A stretch of DNA of 64,000 bases. It comes from Sphingobium sp. SCG-1 (GTDB lineage: Bacteria > Pseudomonadota > Alphaproteobacteria > Sphingomonadales > Sphingomonadaceae). The notes beneath the pieces were generated by a model, which ran no database searches, had not been told where the DNA came from, and saw only the letters and a list, made by a program, of their open reading frames with translations. Numbering within the stretch: the first letter of the stretch is position 1; every line of letters starts with the position of its first letter. The stretch covers positions 3,831,501 through 3,895,500 of the forward strand of contig NZ_CP026372.1 in the NCBI RefSeq assembly GCF_002953135.1, read 5' to 3'. A program made the translations under genes and the position numbers. This document shows positions 1-8,484 of this stretch, piece after piece.

Positions 1-836
1 CCGATCGAGGCATGGGCACGATGCGGAATGAAGCTGCGCACAGTGACCGCGCCGCCATCACGGGGCGGGGCGACCAGCATCATCTTGGGCACAGACTTGT
101 CAGTCACATCGCCAAGATTCATCATTGGTCCAGCGATCAGCCGGATCGCCTCGATCCTCGCCTTCAGATTGATAGCGGCGTCAAGCGCCTCACGACTCTC
201 ATAGCCGGTCGCGCCAACGTCAGCCGCCCTCATCACCACGCACGGCATGCCATTGTCGATGAGCGTAACGGCGACGCCGTTGATGATATCGCTGGCATGG
301 CCGCTGGGGAGCAGAGCGCCGCACGACGATCCGGCTGTATCGCGAAACTCCAGCGGCACCGGTGCGGCGGTGCCTGGCACGCCATCGATCCGCGCCTCAC
401 CCGTATACGCGACGACGCAGCCGGGAGTACGCACCGTCGCTACAGCAATCTGGCCAGTGTTCTCCATGAAGATCGTGACGCGCGTTTCGCCGTCCTGCGC
501 AGTCACAAGACCCCGCTCGATCGCGAAAGGACCTATGCCAGCAAGGATGTTCCCGCAATTCTGTTGATCGGACACCAGCGCCTTGTCGACGAAAACTTGC
601 AGGAACAGATAGTCGACGTCGACATTCTCGCGCTCAGATTTCGACACCACAGCCACCTTGCTGGTCAATGGATCGGCGCCGCCCATGCCATCGATCTGGC
701 GTGGATCAGGCGAACCCATGACCCGGAGCAGAAACTCGCTGCGGGCGCCGGTCTCGGCCGGCAGATCCTCCTTGAGGAAATAGCCGCCCTTTGACGTCCC
801 GCCGCGCATCCACATTACGCGAACGCCGTCAGACAT
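1..836 (-). CDS. ligU: 4-oxalomesaconate tautomerase, PrpF family (partial)
   Basis: The 5' part of a PrpF-family isomerase; the gene runs off the left edge, so the C-terminus is missing. The minus-strand translation starts MSDGVRVMWMRGGTSKGGYF, the typical PrpF opening (MRGGTSKG), followed by a GMGGADPLTSKVAVV segment and an NCGN motif near residue 93. In the protocatechuate 4,5-cleavage pathway this family isomerises 4-oxalomesaconate to the keto form hydrated by LigJ (LigU of Sphingobium SYK-6). Its ATG overlaps the ligK stop codon by 8 bp, so ligK and ligU are translationally coupled in one operon. I infer the LigU role from family plus context; GalD-type tautomerases of the gallate route are close relatives. 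Confidence 0.85.
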   Translation of the reverse strand, partial: MSDGVRVMWMRGGTSKGGYFLKEDLPAETGARSEFLLRVMGSPDPRQIDGMGGADPLTSKVAVVSKSERENVDVDYLFLQVFVDKALVSDQQNCGNILAGIGPFAIERGLVTAQDGETRVTIFMENTGQIAVATVRTPGCVVAYTGEARIDGVPGTAAPVPLEFRDTAGSSCGALLPSGHASDIINGVAVTLIDNGMPCVVMRAADVGATGYESREALDAAINLKARIEAIRLIAGPMMNLGDVTDKSVPKMMLVAPPRDGGAVTVRSFIPHRAHASI

Positions 837-1503
837 ATCTTAAACCCATCTCCGCCAGCGTGCCACGCATGTCGTATATGTCGAGTCCGAGCTGCCCGGC
901 TGCGAGGCGCTGGCGCTTTGCTTCCTCGTTCGCCTCGCGCGCTTGCGCCTTCTCCAGCACGACCTCGGCACTGGCGCGCGGCACCACGCACACCCCATCA
1001 TCATCGGCCACGATCACGTCGCCTGCATTCACCAGCGCGCTGGCACAAACCACCGGAATATTGACCGACCCCAGTGTCGCCTTGATCGTGCCCTGCGCAT
1101 GTACCGCCTTCGACCAGACCGGAAAATTCATTTCCTTCAGATCGCGAACATCGCGCACGCCTGCATCGATTATCAGGCCGCGGCAGCCCCGCGCCTGCGC
1201 CGACGTCGCCAGCAAATCACCAAAATAGCCATCGGTGCAGGGACTGGTGGGTGCAAGCACGATGATATCCCCCTCCTTCAACTGCTCGATCGCGACATGG
1301 ACCATCCAGTTGTCGCCCGGCGGCGCGGAAATAGTCACGGCTGATCCGGCAATGCGGGCACCTGGATAAATCGGCCGCATATGCGGCGCCAACAGCCCGG
1401 TTCGCCCCTGCGCCTCATGCACGGTGGCAACACCGCATGTTGCAAGGCCGTCGATCACCGGCAGCGGCACCCGCTCGATATTCTGAACAACAACGCCCGC
1501 CAT
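829..1503 (-). CDS. ligK: 4-carboxy-4-hydroxy-2-oxoadipate / HMG aldolase
   Basis: A 224-residue class II aldolase of the RraA-like family that cleaves 4-carboxy-4-hydroxy-2-oxoadipate to pyruvate and oxaloacetate, the last step of protocatechuate 4,5-cleavage. The ORF is open further upstream, but the start MAGVVVQNIERVP is chosen because GGAGAGG lies about 6 nt before this ATG and the length then matches LigK (about 228 aa). The family's metal and substrate site is visible as GDLLATSAQARGCRGLIIDA followed by GVRD (conserved Arg-Asp). It is the first gene of a minus-strand operon with ligU, divergent from the LysR gene. Confidence 0.9.
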   Translation of the reverse strand: MAGVVVQNIERVPLPVIDGLATCGVATVHEAQGRTGLLAPHMRPIYPGARIAGSAVTISAPPGDNWMVHVAIEQLKEGDIIVLAPTSPCTDGYFGDLLATSAQARGCRGLIIDAGVRDVRDLKEMNFPVWSKAVHAQGTIKATLGSVNIPVVCASALVNAGDVIVADDDGVCVVPRASAEVVLEKAQAREANEEAKRQRLAAGQLGLDIYDMRGTLAEMGLRYV

Positions 1504-1579
1504 ACGCACCTCTCCATTCTGGATGATAAGGGGTGGATCGAGCGCGCCCTCCATGCAAATTTGATCTATGCACCAGACA

Positions 1580-1593
1580 TTAGATTTTGCTAA
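1580..1593. promoter_or_regulatory. candidate LysR operator TTAG-N6-CTAA
   Basis: The ligK-lysR intergenic stretch (1504-1602) contains TTAGATTTTGCTAA, a perfect 4-bp inverted repeat with a 6-bp centre that fits the T-N11-A LysR box. It ends only 9 bp before the lysR start codon, a position suited to autorepression and to control of the divergent ligK promoter. No binding evidence exists; this is motif reading only. Confidence 0.4.
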
Positions 1594-1602
1594 ATATGAG
1601 GG

Positions 1603-2775
1603 ATGGAACCGCACGCGCTCAATCTGCGCCACCTGCGCGCCGTCATCGCGATCACGGAAGGTGGAAGTATCGCTGCGGCGGTACGCGCCGTGAACCTCAC
1701 CCAACCCGCAATCACGCAGGGCATCGCCAAGCTGGAAACGCAGACCGGCCTTCGCTTGTTCGATCGTCGGGCAAGCGGTATGGTACCAACTGCTGCCGCC
1801 GCGATCCTAACCCCACGCGCAGTTGCGGCACTAAGGCTTATCGGAAATCGCCACGCCACGTCCGCGCAAATCCGCGCATTCCTCGCGCTCGCGCAGGCTG
1901 GCAGCTACGCCGGCGCCGCGATTTTGACCGGGCTCAGCGAAGCATCGCTCCATCGCGCGGTCGGGGATCTTTCGCTCGGCACCGGACAGCGACTGGTCGA
2001 GCGGCGCGGCAAGAGCGTGTTGCTGACAGCTAGGGGCATCGCCATCGCCCGCAATCTCCGGCTGGCAACTGGCGAACTGCGATCAGCGCTGGAGGAACTG
2101 GAGGGATTGCGCGGGCGAGAGACCGGACGGCTGGTGATCGGCGCCATGCCGCTGTCGCGGGCGCGGTTGCTCCCTCACGCCGTCGTCGCCTTCCACGCCG
2201 CCAATCCTCATGTGGAGATCGCTATCGTCGAAGGATCGCACGCCGAACTGGTGAATCCGTTGCGCGACGGCGAGATCGACATGATGGTTGGCGCCCAGCG
2301 CTCTACGAAGACAAACGACGATCTCGTACAGCGGCCCCTGTTCACCGATCGGCCTGTGATATTGGGCCGGGCCGGCCATCCCCTCGCCAGCCGCGCCCTC
2401 GCCAGTATCGCAGACAAGATCGATCCATCGCGGCTGGCCGATTACCCTTGGGTCATTTCAGCCCCTGGCACACCGCTGCACAGCCAATGGCAAGCCATGT
2501 TCGAGCGAGCAGGCGTCGCCCCGCCGCGCGTCGGCGTCGCCTGCGGATCCGTGATGATGGCGCGGCAAATGCTGATCGAAAGCAACTTTCTTACCCTCCT
2601 CTCCCCCGATCAGGTCAGCGTAGAGATTGAGGCTGGCTGGCTGGTGCGGATCGCTGACACGCCCGGAGATATCAGTCGGACAATCGGTGTGATCACGCGC
2701 GCTGACTGGCGGCCTACGCCGCTGCAGGCGCGCTTTCTTGCGCAGCTTGATAGCAGCGCGAAGGAACTCCGCTAG
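1603..2775 (+). CDS. LysR-type regulator with two tandem HTH domains
   Basis: At 390 residues this is about 80 longer than a usual LysR regulator. Residues 7-66 form a normal winged HTH (LRAVIAITEGGSIAAAVRAV, LTQPAITQGIAKLE, FDRR). Residues 87-146 form a second, diverged copy (AQIRAFLALAQAGSYAGAA, LSEASLHRAVGDLS, LVERRGKSVLLTARG), followed by the coiled linker and an effector-binding domain from about 174. It sits between the divergent ligK-ligU operon and the ligJABC operon, so it is the likely pathway regulator, in the role of LigR of SYK-6, probably responding to protocatechuate or a related acid. The effector is an inference. Confidence 0.85.
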   Translation: MEPHALNLRHLRAVIAITEGGSIAAAVRAVNLTQPAITQGIAKLETQTGLRLFDRRASGMVPTAAAAILTPRAVAALRLIGNRHATSAQIRAFLALAQAGSYAGAAILTGLSEASLHRAVGDLSLGTGQRLVERRGKSVLLTARGIAIARNLRLATGELRSALEELEGLRGRETGRLVIGAMPLSRARLLPHAVVAFHAANPHVEIAIVEGSHAELVNPLRDGEIDMMVGAQRSTKTNDDLVQRPLFTDRPVILGRAGHPLASRALASIADKIDPSRLADYPWVISAPGTPLHSQWQAMFERAGVAPPRVGVACGSVMMARQMLIESNFLTLLSPDQVSVEIEAGWLVRIADTPGDISRTIGVITRADWRPTPLQARFLAQLDSSAKELR

Positions 2776-2855
2776 TATAAGAATTTGTAAAAACTAATAG
2801 AGAGGGCAGAAATCCGATTACCGCCATCGCGCCCGCACGCACTACGTTGGCCAGC

Positions 2856-3734
2856 ATGGAGAGCAGGATCGGCCTCATAGGTTTTGGCGAAGCGGGACGC
2901 ACCTTTGCGGTGGCGGGTAGCTGGGCGTCAGCGGCCCATGTCTTCGACATTAAAACCGATAGCGCCTGCGACGGTCCGGTAATGCTGGCCCGCTATGCAG
3001 ATGCGGGCGTAAGCGGCTGCGCCGACCTTGCCAGTACGGTGGGGCAGGCTGGCCTTATCCTCTCGCTGGTAACCGCCGATCAGGCGCTGGCCGTCGCAGA
3101 GGCCGTCGCCCACTGCATCGCGCCTAAAGCCCTTTATTGCGACATGAACAGCGTCGCCCCTCAAACCAAGCAGGCGGCGGCAACGCTGATCGAAGGCGCT
3201 GGCGCACATTACATCGACGTCGCCCTGATGGCGCCGGTCGATCCCGCGGGCCTGGCCATACCGCTGCTGCTCAGCGGCGGCGAAGCAGGGAACGCAGCGG
3301 AGCGGCTCGGCCAGCTCGGCTTTGCCAATCGTCGGACGGTAGGAACATCGGTCGGACGCGCCTCGTCGATCAAGATGATCCGCTCCGTGATGGTGAAGGG
3401 CATCGAGGCGCTGAGCGCCGAATGCGTATTTGCCGCCGACGCGGCGGGCGTGCTTGACGAGGTCTTGTCTTCGCTCGACGCAAGCGAGAAGGCCAAACCC
3501 TGGCCGGTCCGTGCCGACTACAATCTCGATCGCATGATGATCCACGGCCTGCGTCGGGCCGCCGAGATGGAAGAGGTGGTGAAAACGCTTGAGGGCCTCG
3601 GCACCGGCAGCGCGATGACGCGCGGCACGGTCGAGCGCCAACGCGCGATCGGCGAGCTTCGCATCGGCGATCCTGCCCCTGGGCTACACGACAAGCTTCT
3701 GCAATTGAATGACGGGAAGGCGCAAGCCGCATGA
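2856..3734 (+). CDS. NAD(P)-binding dehydrogenase, DUF1932 family
   Basis: A 292-residue beta-hydroxyacid-dehydrogenase-like protein. The N-terminal Rossmann fold is marked by IGLIGFGEAG, and the C-terminal half carries the helical DUF1932-type region (ASSIKMIRSVMVKGIEALSAE). The open frame begins at a TTG at 2847; the ATG at 2856 (MESRIGLIGFG) puts the glycine motif at the usual distance. It is the first gene of the plus-strand operon and overlaps ligJ by 4 bp. Its reaction is unknown; a role in reducing or oxidising a hydroxy-dicarboxylate of the pathway is possible. No good ribosome binding site is visible. Confidence 0.7.
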   Translation: MESRIGLIGFGEAGRTFAVAGSWASAAHVFDIKTDSACDGPVMLARYADAGVSGCADLASTVGQAGLILSLVTADQALAVAEAVAHCIAPKALYCDMNSVAPQTKQAAATLIEGAGAHYIDVALMAPVDPAGLAIPLLLSGGEAGNAAERLGQLGFANRRTVGTSVGRASSIKMIRSVMVKGIEALSAECVFAADAAGVLDEVLSSLDASEKAKPWPVRADYNLDRMMIHGLRRAAEMEEVVKTLEGLGTGSAMTRGTVERQRAIGELRIGDPAPGLHDKLLQLNDGKAQAA

Positions 3735-4756
3735 CATTGGTGATCGACTGCCACGGCCATTATACGGTGCTCCCCAAAGGGCATGACCGCTGGCGCGAGG
3801 CGCAGAAGGCCGCGTTCAAGGCAGGCGAACCCGCCCCGCCCTATCCCGAGATCGGCGACGACGAAATCCGCGAGACGATCGAGAGCAACCAACTGCGCCT
3901 GATCCAGGAACGCGGTGCCGACATGACGGTCTTTTCACCCCGCGCGTCGGCGATGGCGCCCCACGTGGGCAACGCCGCCGTGGCCCAGGCGTGGGCGACC
4001 CGCTGCAATGACTTGATTGCGCGGGTGGTAGGGCTATTCCCGGAGACTTTCGCCGGCGTGTGCATGCTGCCGCAGTCGCCAGACGCGGACATGGGCAGTT
4101 CCATCGCCGAGTTGGACCGCTGCGTGACGCGGCTCGGCTTCATCGGCTGCAACCTCAATCCAGATCCGGGCGGCGGCCATTTCACCCATCCGCCGCTGAC
4201 CGACCGCTATTGGTACCCCTTCTACGAAAAGATGGTGGAGTTGGACGTGCCGGCCATGATCCACGTCTCGGGCAGTTGCAATTCCGCCATGCATGCGACC
4301 GGCGGCTATTATATTGCCGCCGACACCATCGCCTTCATGCAGCTGTTGGAAGGCGATCTGTTCGCCGATTTCCCGACGCTGCGCTTCATCATTCCGCATG
4401 GCGGCGGTGCGGTTCCGTATCATTGGGGGCGCTATCGCGGCCTTGCCGACATGCTCAAGAAACCCGACCTGTCGACGCACCTCATGAACAACATTTTCTT
4501 CGATACCTGCGTCTATCATCAGCCCGGCATCGACCTGCTGGCGGATGTGATCGAGAACAAGAATATCCTGTTCGGTTCCGAAATGATCGGCGCGGTACGT
4601 GGAATCGACCCCACCACCGGTCATTATTTTGATGACACCAAACGCTATGTCGATGCGCTGGAGATCAGCGAGCAGGAACGGGAGGCGATTTTCGCCGGCA
4701 ATGCCCGCAAGGTTTTCCCGCGCCTCGATGCCCTGTTGAAGGCGCAAGGCCGATGA
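3731..4756 (+). CDS. ligJ: 4-oxalomesaconate hydratase
   Basis: A 341-residue amidohydrolase-superfamily hydratase, the same length as I recall for LigJ of SYK-6. It adds water to the oxalomesaconate tautomer to give 4-carboxy-4-hydroxy-2-oxoadipate, the LigK substrate. Metal-site motifs of the family are seen: IDCHGHYT near residue 6, MIHVSGS in the middle, FIIPHGGGAVPYHWGR near 220, and GSEMIGAVRG near 276. Its start overlaps the upstream dehydrogenase stop by 4 bp and its stop overlaps the ligA start by 4 bp, giving the tight ligJABC arrangement. Confidence 0.93.
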   Translation: MTLVIDCHGHYTVLPKGHDRWREAQKAAFKAGEPAPPYPEIGDDEIRETIESNQLRLIQERGADMTVFSPRASAMAPHVGNAAVAQAWATRCNDLIARVVGLFPETFAGVCMLPQSPDADMGSSIAELDRCVTRLGFIGCNLNPDPGGGHFTHPPLTDRYWYPFYEKMVELDVPAMIHVSGSCNSAMHATGGYYIAADTIAFMQLLEGDLFADFPTLRFIIPHGGGAVPYHWGRYRGLADMLKKPDLSTHLMNNIFFDTCVYHQPGIDLLADVIENKNILFGSEMIGAVRGIDPTTGHYFDDTKRYVDALEISEQEREAIFAGNARKVFPRLDALLKAQGR

Positions 4757-5175
4757 CCGAAGCCACACCGACGCGGCAGAATATTCACGACTACCTCGCC
4801 GAGCTTGAAGACATCCCCGGCACCCGCGTCTTTACCACTGCGCGGGCACGCAAGGGCTATTGGCTCAATCAGTTCTGCATGACGCTGATGAAGTCCGACA
4901 ACCGTGCGCGTTTCAAGGCCAACGAGCGCGCCTATCTCGACGAATGGCCGATGACCGAAGCGCAGAAACAGGCAGTGCTGAACCGCGACTATAACAGGGC
5001 GCTGGATGAAGGTGGCAACATCTATTTCCTAGCCAAGGTCTTCTTCACTGACGAGATTAGCTTTCTCCAGGCGGTCGGCACGATGACGGGGATGGACGCG
5101 GCGGGCTATCAGGCGATGATGATCGCCGGCGGCCGATCGCCGGTCGGCCTTCGTTCCAAGAAGGACCCCTACTGA
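4753..5175 (+). CDS. ligA: protocatechuate 4,5-dioxygenase alpha subunit
   Basis: A 140-residue small subunit of the extradiol protocatechuate 4,5-dioxygenase. It has no metal site; it is helical and closes the active site of the LigB subunit. Typical segments are DYLAELEDIPGTRVFTT near the start, GYWLNQFCMTLM, and NIYFLAKVFFTDEISFLQAV with GTMTGMDAAGYQAMM near the C-terminus. It overlaps ligJ by 4 bp, and its TGA shares one base with the ligB ATG (TGATG), as expected for subunits made in equal amounts. Confidence 0.95.
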   Translation: MTEATPTRQNIHDYLAELEDIPGTRVFTTARARKGYWLNQFCMTLMKSDNRARFKANERAYLDEWPMTEAQKQAVLNRDYNRALDEGGNIYFLAKVFFTDEISFLQAVGTMTGMDAAGYQAMMIAGGRSPVGLRSKKDPY

Positions 5176-6017
5176 TGGCGCGCATCACCGCCGGCGTCGC
5201 GTCGAGCCATATACCCGCGCTCGGGGCGACGATAGACCATGGCAAGACGCAAGAGCCGTACTGGCAGGCCTGTTTCGCCGGTTTCGAATGGACCCGCGCA
5301 TGGGAAGCGGCGCAGAAACCCGATGTCGTTATCCTGGTGTATAACGACCATGCCACCGCCTTTGACATGGACTTCATTCCGACTTTCGCGGTCGGCTGCG
5401 CGGAGCGGTACAGGAGTGCGGACGAAGGCTGGGGGCCGCGCCCGGTGCCGGACGTGATAGGCGACCCAGACCTTGCCTGGCACATCGCCCAGTCCTGCAT
5501 CCTCGATGAATTCGACATGACGATGGTCAGCAAGATGGACGTCGACCATGGCTTGACGGTGCCATTAAGCCTGATGTTCGACCAACCGGAGGCATGGCCG
5601 TGCAAGGTCGTGCCGCTGGCGGTCAACGTCGTCACCTATCCGCCGCCCTCGGGCAATCGTTGTTATGCGCTGGGCGAGGCGATTGCGCGGGCTGTCGAGA
5701 GCTATCCGCAGGATATCAATGTTCAGATCTGGGGCACGGGCGGCATGAGCCATCAGTTGCAGGGCCCCCGCGCCGGCCTGATCAACGCCGAGTGGGACAA
5801 TCGCTTTCTCGACGATCTGGTCAACGATCCCCAGCGCCTGCGGCATATCCCGCATATTGAATATCTGCGCGAAACCGGTTCTGAAGGCATTGAAATGGTG
5901 ATGTGGCTCATCATGCGCGGCGCGCTTGGGCCGAATGTCCGTGCGTTGCATCGTCATTATCACGTTCCCGCATCCAACACGGCGGTCGGGCACATCGTGC
6001 TTGAACCCGTCGCCTGA
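5175..6017 (+). CDS. ligB: protocatechuate 4,5-dioxygenase beta (catalytic) subunit
   Basis: A 280-residue class III extradiol dioxygenase subunit. It opens the protocatechuate ring between C4 and C5 to give 4-carboxy-2-hydroxymuconate-6-semialdehyde, using Fe(II). The iron ligands of LigB can be placed as His12 (VASSHIPALG), His59 (YNDHATAF) and Glu240 (SEGIEM), and the general base as His193 (GGMSHQ); each is at or within two residues of its SYK-6 position. It is shorter than SYK-6 LigB (about 302 aa) only at the C-terminus. It lies in the ligJABC operon, 15 bp before ligC. Confidence 0.95.
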   Translation: MARITAGVASSHIPALGATIDHGKTQEPYWQACFAGFEWTRAWEAAQKPDVVILVYNDHATAFDMDFIPTFAVGCAERYRSADEGWGPRPVPDVIGDPDLAWHIAQSCILDEFDMTMVSKMDVDHGLTVPLSLMFDQPEAWPCKVVPLAVNVVTYPPPSGNRCYALGEAIARAVESYPQDINVQIWGTGGMSHQLQGPRAGLINAEWDNRFLDDLVNDPQRLRHIPHIEYLRETGSEGIEMVMWLIMRGALGPNVRALHRHYHVPASNTAVGHIVLEPVA

Positions 6018-6032
6018 TAGAAGGAAGAAAAC

Positions 6033-6971
6033 ATGCGTATAGCCCTGGCCGGTGCCGGCGCGTTCGGCGAAAAGCATCTTGATGGCCTCAAGCTTATCGA
6101 CGGGGTAGAAATCGTCTCGATCATCAGCCGCACCAGCGAACAGGCCGAAGCGGTAGCCGCCAAATATGGTGCCAAGCACAGCTCCACCAACCTCGATGAT
6201 GCGCTGGCCCGTGACGATGTGGACGCCGTCATCCTCTGCACGCCGACCCAGATGCACGCGTCTCAGGCAATCGCCTGCATGGAGGCAGGCAAGCATGTCC
6301 AGGTCGAGATTCCCCTTGCGGACAGTTGGGCTGATGCGGAGGCAGTGGTCGCCAAGCAGAAGGAAACAGGGCTCGTCTGCATGGTCGGCCATACCCGCCG
6401 CTTCAATCCGAGCCATCAATATGTCCGTAACCGGATTGTCGCTGGCGACTTCAACATCCAGCAGATGGACGTACAGACCTATTTCTTCCGCCGCAAAAAT
6501 ATGAATGCAAAGGGCCAGCTGCGAAGCTGGACCGACCATCTGCTCTGGCATCACGCCGCGCATACGGTCGATCTGTTCGCCTATCAGGCGGGCAAGATCG
6601 TGAAGGCCAATGCGATCGAAGGGCCCATTCATCCCGAGCTTGGCATCGCCATGGACATGTCGATCCAGCTCAAAAGCGAGAGCGGCGCAATCTGTACCCT
6701 GTCGCTGAGCTTCAATAATGATGGACCGCTCGGCACCTTCTTCCGCTATATAGGCGATACCGCGACCTACATCGCCCGCTACGACGATTTGGTGAACGGT
6801 AAGGAAGAGCCGATCGACGTTAGCCATGTCGATGTGTCGATGAACGGCATCGAACTGCAGGACCGTGAATTCATCGCCGCGATACGTGAAGGTCGTGAGC
6901 CGAACAGTTCGGTGGCCCAGGTACTGGATTGCTACCGGGTGTTAGACTCATTGGCGACACAACTCGACTGA
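6033..6971 (+). CDS. ligC: 4-carboxy-2-hydroxymuconate-6-semialdehyde dehydrogenase
   Basis: A 312-residue Gfo/Idh/MocA-type NADP-dependent dehydrogenase that oxidises the cyclic hemiacetal of the LigAB product to 2-pyrone-4,6-dicarboxylate. The N-terminal Rossmann motif is LAGAGAFGEKHLDGL. The middle has CTPTQMHASQAIACMEAGKH and VEIPLADSW, typical of the family; MVGHTRRFNPSHQYVR follows. The length agrees with LigC (315 aa). AGAAGGAAG precedes the ATG. It is the last gene of the operon. The next enzyme, the pyrone hydrolase LigI, is not in the window. Confidence 0.93.
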   Translation: MRIALAGAGAFGEKHLDGLKLIDGVEIVSIISRTSEQAEAVAAKYGAKHSSTNLDDALARDDVDAVILCTPTQMHASQAIACMEAGKHVQVEIPLADSWADAEAVVAKQKETGLVCMVGHTRRFNPSHQYVRNRIVAGDFNIQQMDVQTYFFRRKNMNAKGQLRSWTDHLLWHHAAHTVDLFAYQAGKIVKANAIEGPIHPELGIAMDMSIQLKSESGAICTLSLSFNNDGPLGTFFRYIGDTATYIARYDDLVNGKEEPIDVSHVDVSMNGIELQDREFIAAIREGREPNSSVAQVLDCYRVLDSLATQLD

Positions 6972-7014
6972 ACCGCAACAGCAAGTCATTTGCGCTCCTT
7001 CAAGTTGTAGAGCT

Positions 7015-7109
7015 GCCAATCAGCGGATTGGCGAATCGGCACATTTTGTAGGAAAATTGGTGCCGATGTTCCATCAGAACGGTCGGATGGCAAATAGCGC
7101 GTCCGACCG
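7015..7109. terminator. three successive hairpins between converging operons
   Basis: Between ligC and the convergent ferredoxin reductase are three inverted repeats: GCCAATC/GATTGGC (7015-7032), TCGGCACATTTT against AAAAT-TG-GTGCCGA (7036-7066, a 2-nt bulge) and CGGTCGGA/TCCGACCG (7080-7109). No long U-run follows. The position suggests a two-way transcription terminator. Confidence 0.55.
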
Positions 7110-7122
7110 AATATAATGTGAT

Positions 7123-8352
7123 CTATAGCGCGCCAACGACTTCCTTAAGAGGAACGTTGTTGTCGGCAAGTTGTGTTTGGTCAAGGATGGCGCCCGTCAG
7201 CAAGCAAGCACGTCCCTGTACATAGTCCTTGACGGCGTTGACTGCGTCTATAGCGATGAGCCTCCCGGCACGCAGGTAAAGAACAGAGAAGCTGCGATTG
7301 CGCGGATCGCCGCGGAGGATGGTCTGGTCATAGCCAGCCGATAAACCGACTGTCTGGAGCTTGAGGTCATACTGGTTCGACCAGAACCACGGCACGACGT
7401 GATAGGGTTCCTCCCCGCCCATGATATGGCTGACTGCCGTCTTAGCTTGATCATTGGCATTCTGCACTGATTCCAGGCGGATGCGAGCGCCGCGCGCAAA
7501 GCCATTCTGATGGGCGGCACAATCTCCGATGGCATAGATGTCAGGAAGGCTGGTACGGCAATACTCGTCAACATCCACGCCGTTAGTGCCTGCTGCGCCT
7601 GCCGCGATCAGAGGCGCGGTCTCGGGGATGATGCCGATCCCGGCAATAATCATGTCCGTCTTGATCCGCTCGCCATTCTGCATCAATACGGCGATTGCGC
7701 GGCGGTCCTTCACTTCTATGCAGTCCATTTTCGCGCCGGTGCGAAGATCAACGCCATGAGCGCGATGCTCATTTTCATAAAAATGCGACAGTTCCTCACC
7801 GGCGACGCGCGCCAGTACCCGGTCGAGTGCTTCCAGCAACACGACCTTTTTTCCGAATTTACGAAGTACCGCCGCAGCTTCCAAACCGATGTAGCCGCCG
7901 CCGATAACCGTCACATGATTGACACTGTCGAGTTGCGCCATCATCGCATCAACATCGTCACGGCGGCGGACGCCATGCACATTCACAGCATCCGCACCGT
8001 TGCAGGTGAGCATGCGCGGCGAGCCACCGGCGCACCAGATGAGCCTGCCATAACCGACCTCTTCACCGGCGCAGGCGACGCGCTTCGCTTGCGGATCGAC
8101 GTGCGTCACCCGGTTGCCAAGCAGCATGTCGATGTCGCGTTCCTCCCAGAAAGAGGCCGGCCGAATCAAAATTCGATCAAAATTTTTATCGCCCGCGAGA
8201 TACTCCTTGGAGAGCGGGGGTCGCTCATAGGGTGGATAGTTCTCGTCGCCAATCATGGCGACCGCGCCTTCAAAACCTGCTTGCCGCAACGATATAGCCG
8301 CCTGGGCACCCGCATGGCCCGCGCCGACGATCAATATGTCGTAGTATTTCAT
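7123..8352 (-). CDS. FAD-dependent ferredoxin reductase (putidaredoxin reductase type)
   Basis: A 409-residue NADH-dependent flavoprotein that passes electrons to a [2Fe-2S] ferredoxin for a P450. FAD-binding GAGHAGAQAAISLRQ is at residues 10-24, NAD-binding VTVIGGGYIGLEAAAVLRKFG near 148-168, and IYAIGDCAAHQ near 272-282, all as in putidaredoxin and rubredoxin reductases. It is the last gene of the long minus-strand operon, after a 132-bp gap from the aldehyde dehydrogenase. With the ferredoxin at 10744 and the P450 at 11077 it completes a class I P450 electron chain; it may also serve the other P450s. Confidence 0.9.
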   Translation of the reverse strand: MKYYDILIVGAGHAGAQAAISLRQAGFEGAVAMIGDENYPPYERPPLSKEYLAGDKNFDRILIRPASFWEERDIDMLLGNRVTHVDPQAKRVACAGEEVGYGRLIWCAGGSPRMLTCNGADAVNVHGVRRRDDVDAMMAQLDSVNHVTVIGGGYIGLEAAAVLRKFGKKVVLLEALDRVLARVAGEELSHFYENEHRAHGVDLRTGAKMDCIEVKDRRAIAVLMQNGERIKTDMIIAGIGIIPETAPLIAAGAAGTNGVDVDEYCRTSLPDIYAIGDCAAHQNGFARGARIRLESVQNANDQAKTAVSHIMGGEEPYHVVPWFWSNQYDLKLQTVGLSAGYDQTILRGDPRNRSFSVLYLRAGRLIAIDAVNAVKDYVQGRACLLTGAILDQTQLADNNVPLKEVVGAL

Positions 8353-8484
8353 CCTGCCACATCCCCAACGGCCGGTTCCTCCAGCCTGTTTCCACCGATC
8401 TCAGCTACCCATTTCATAAACCCTGACTTCACGATCCGCCCGCGTGGTCAGGCGAATATGACCTAAGCTTCAAATATTCTATCT

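Noticed and set aside
12..794. 260-codon plus-strand frame
   Set aside because: It lies antisense to ligU; its translation is rich in Arg/His and lacks any motif, while the minus strand gives a clear PrpF protein.
5565..6827. 420-codon minus-strand frame
   Set aside because: It is antisense to ligB and ligC, which are certain; it is a GC-driven shadow frame.
7510..8466. 318-codon plus-strand frame
   Set aside because: It is antisense to the ferredoxin reductase, whose FAD and NAD motifs are intact.
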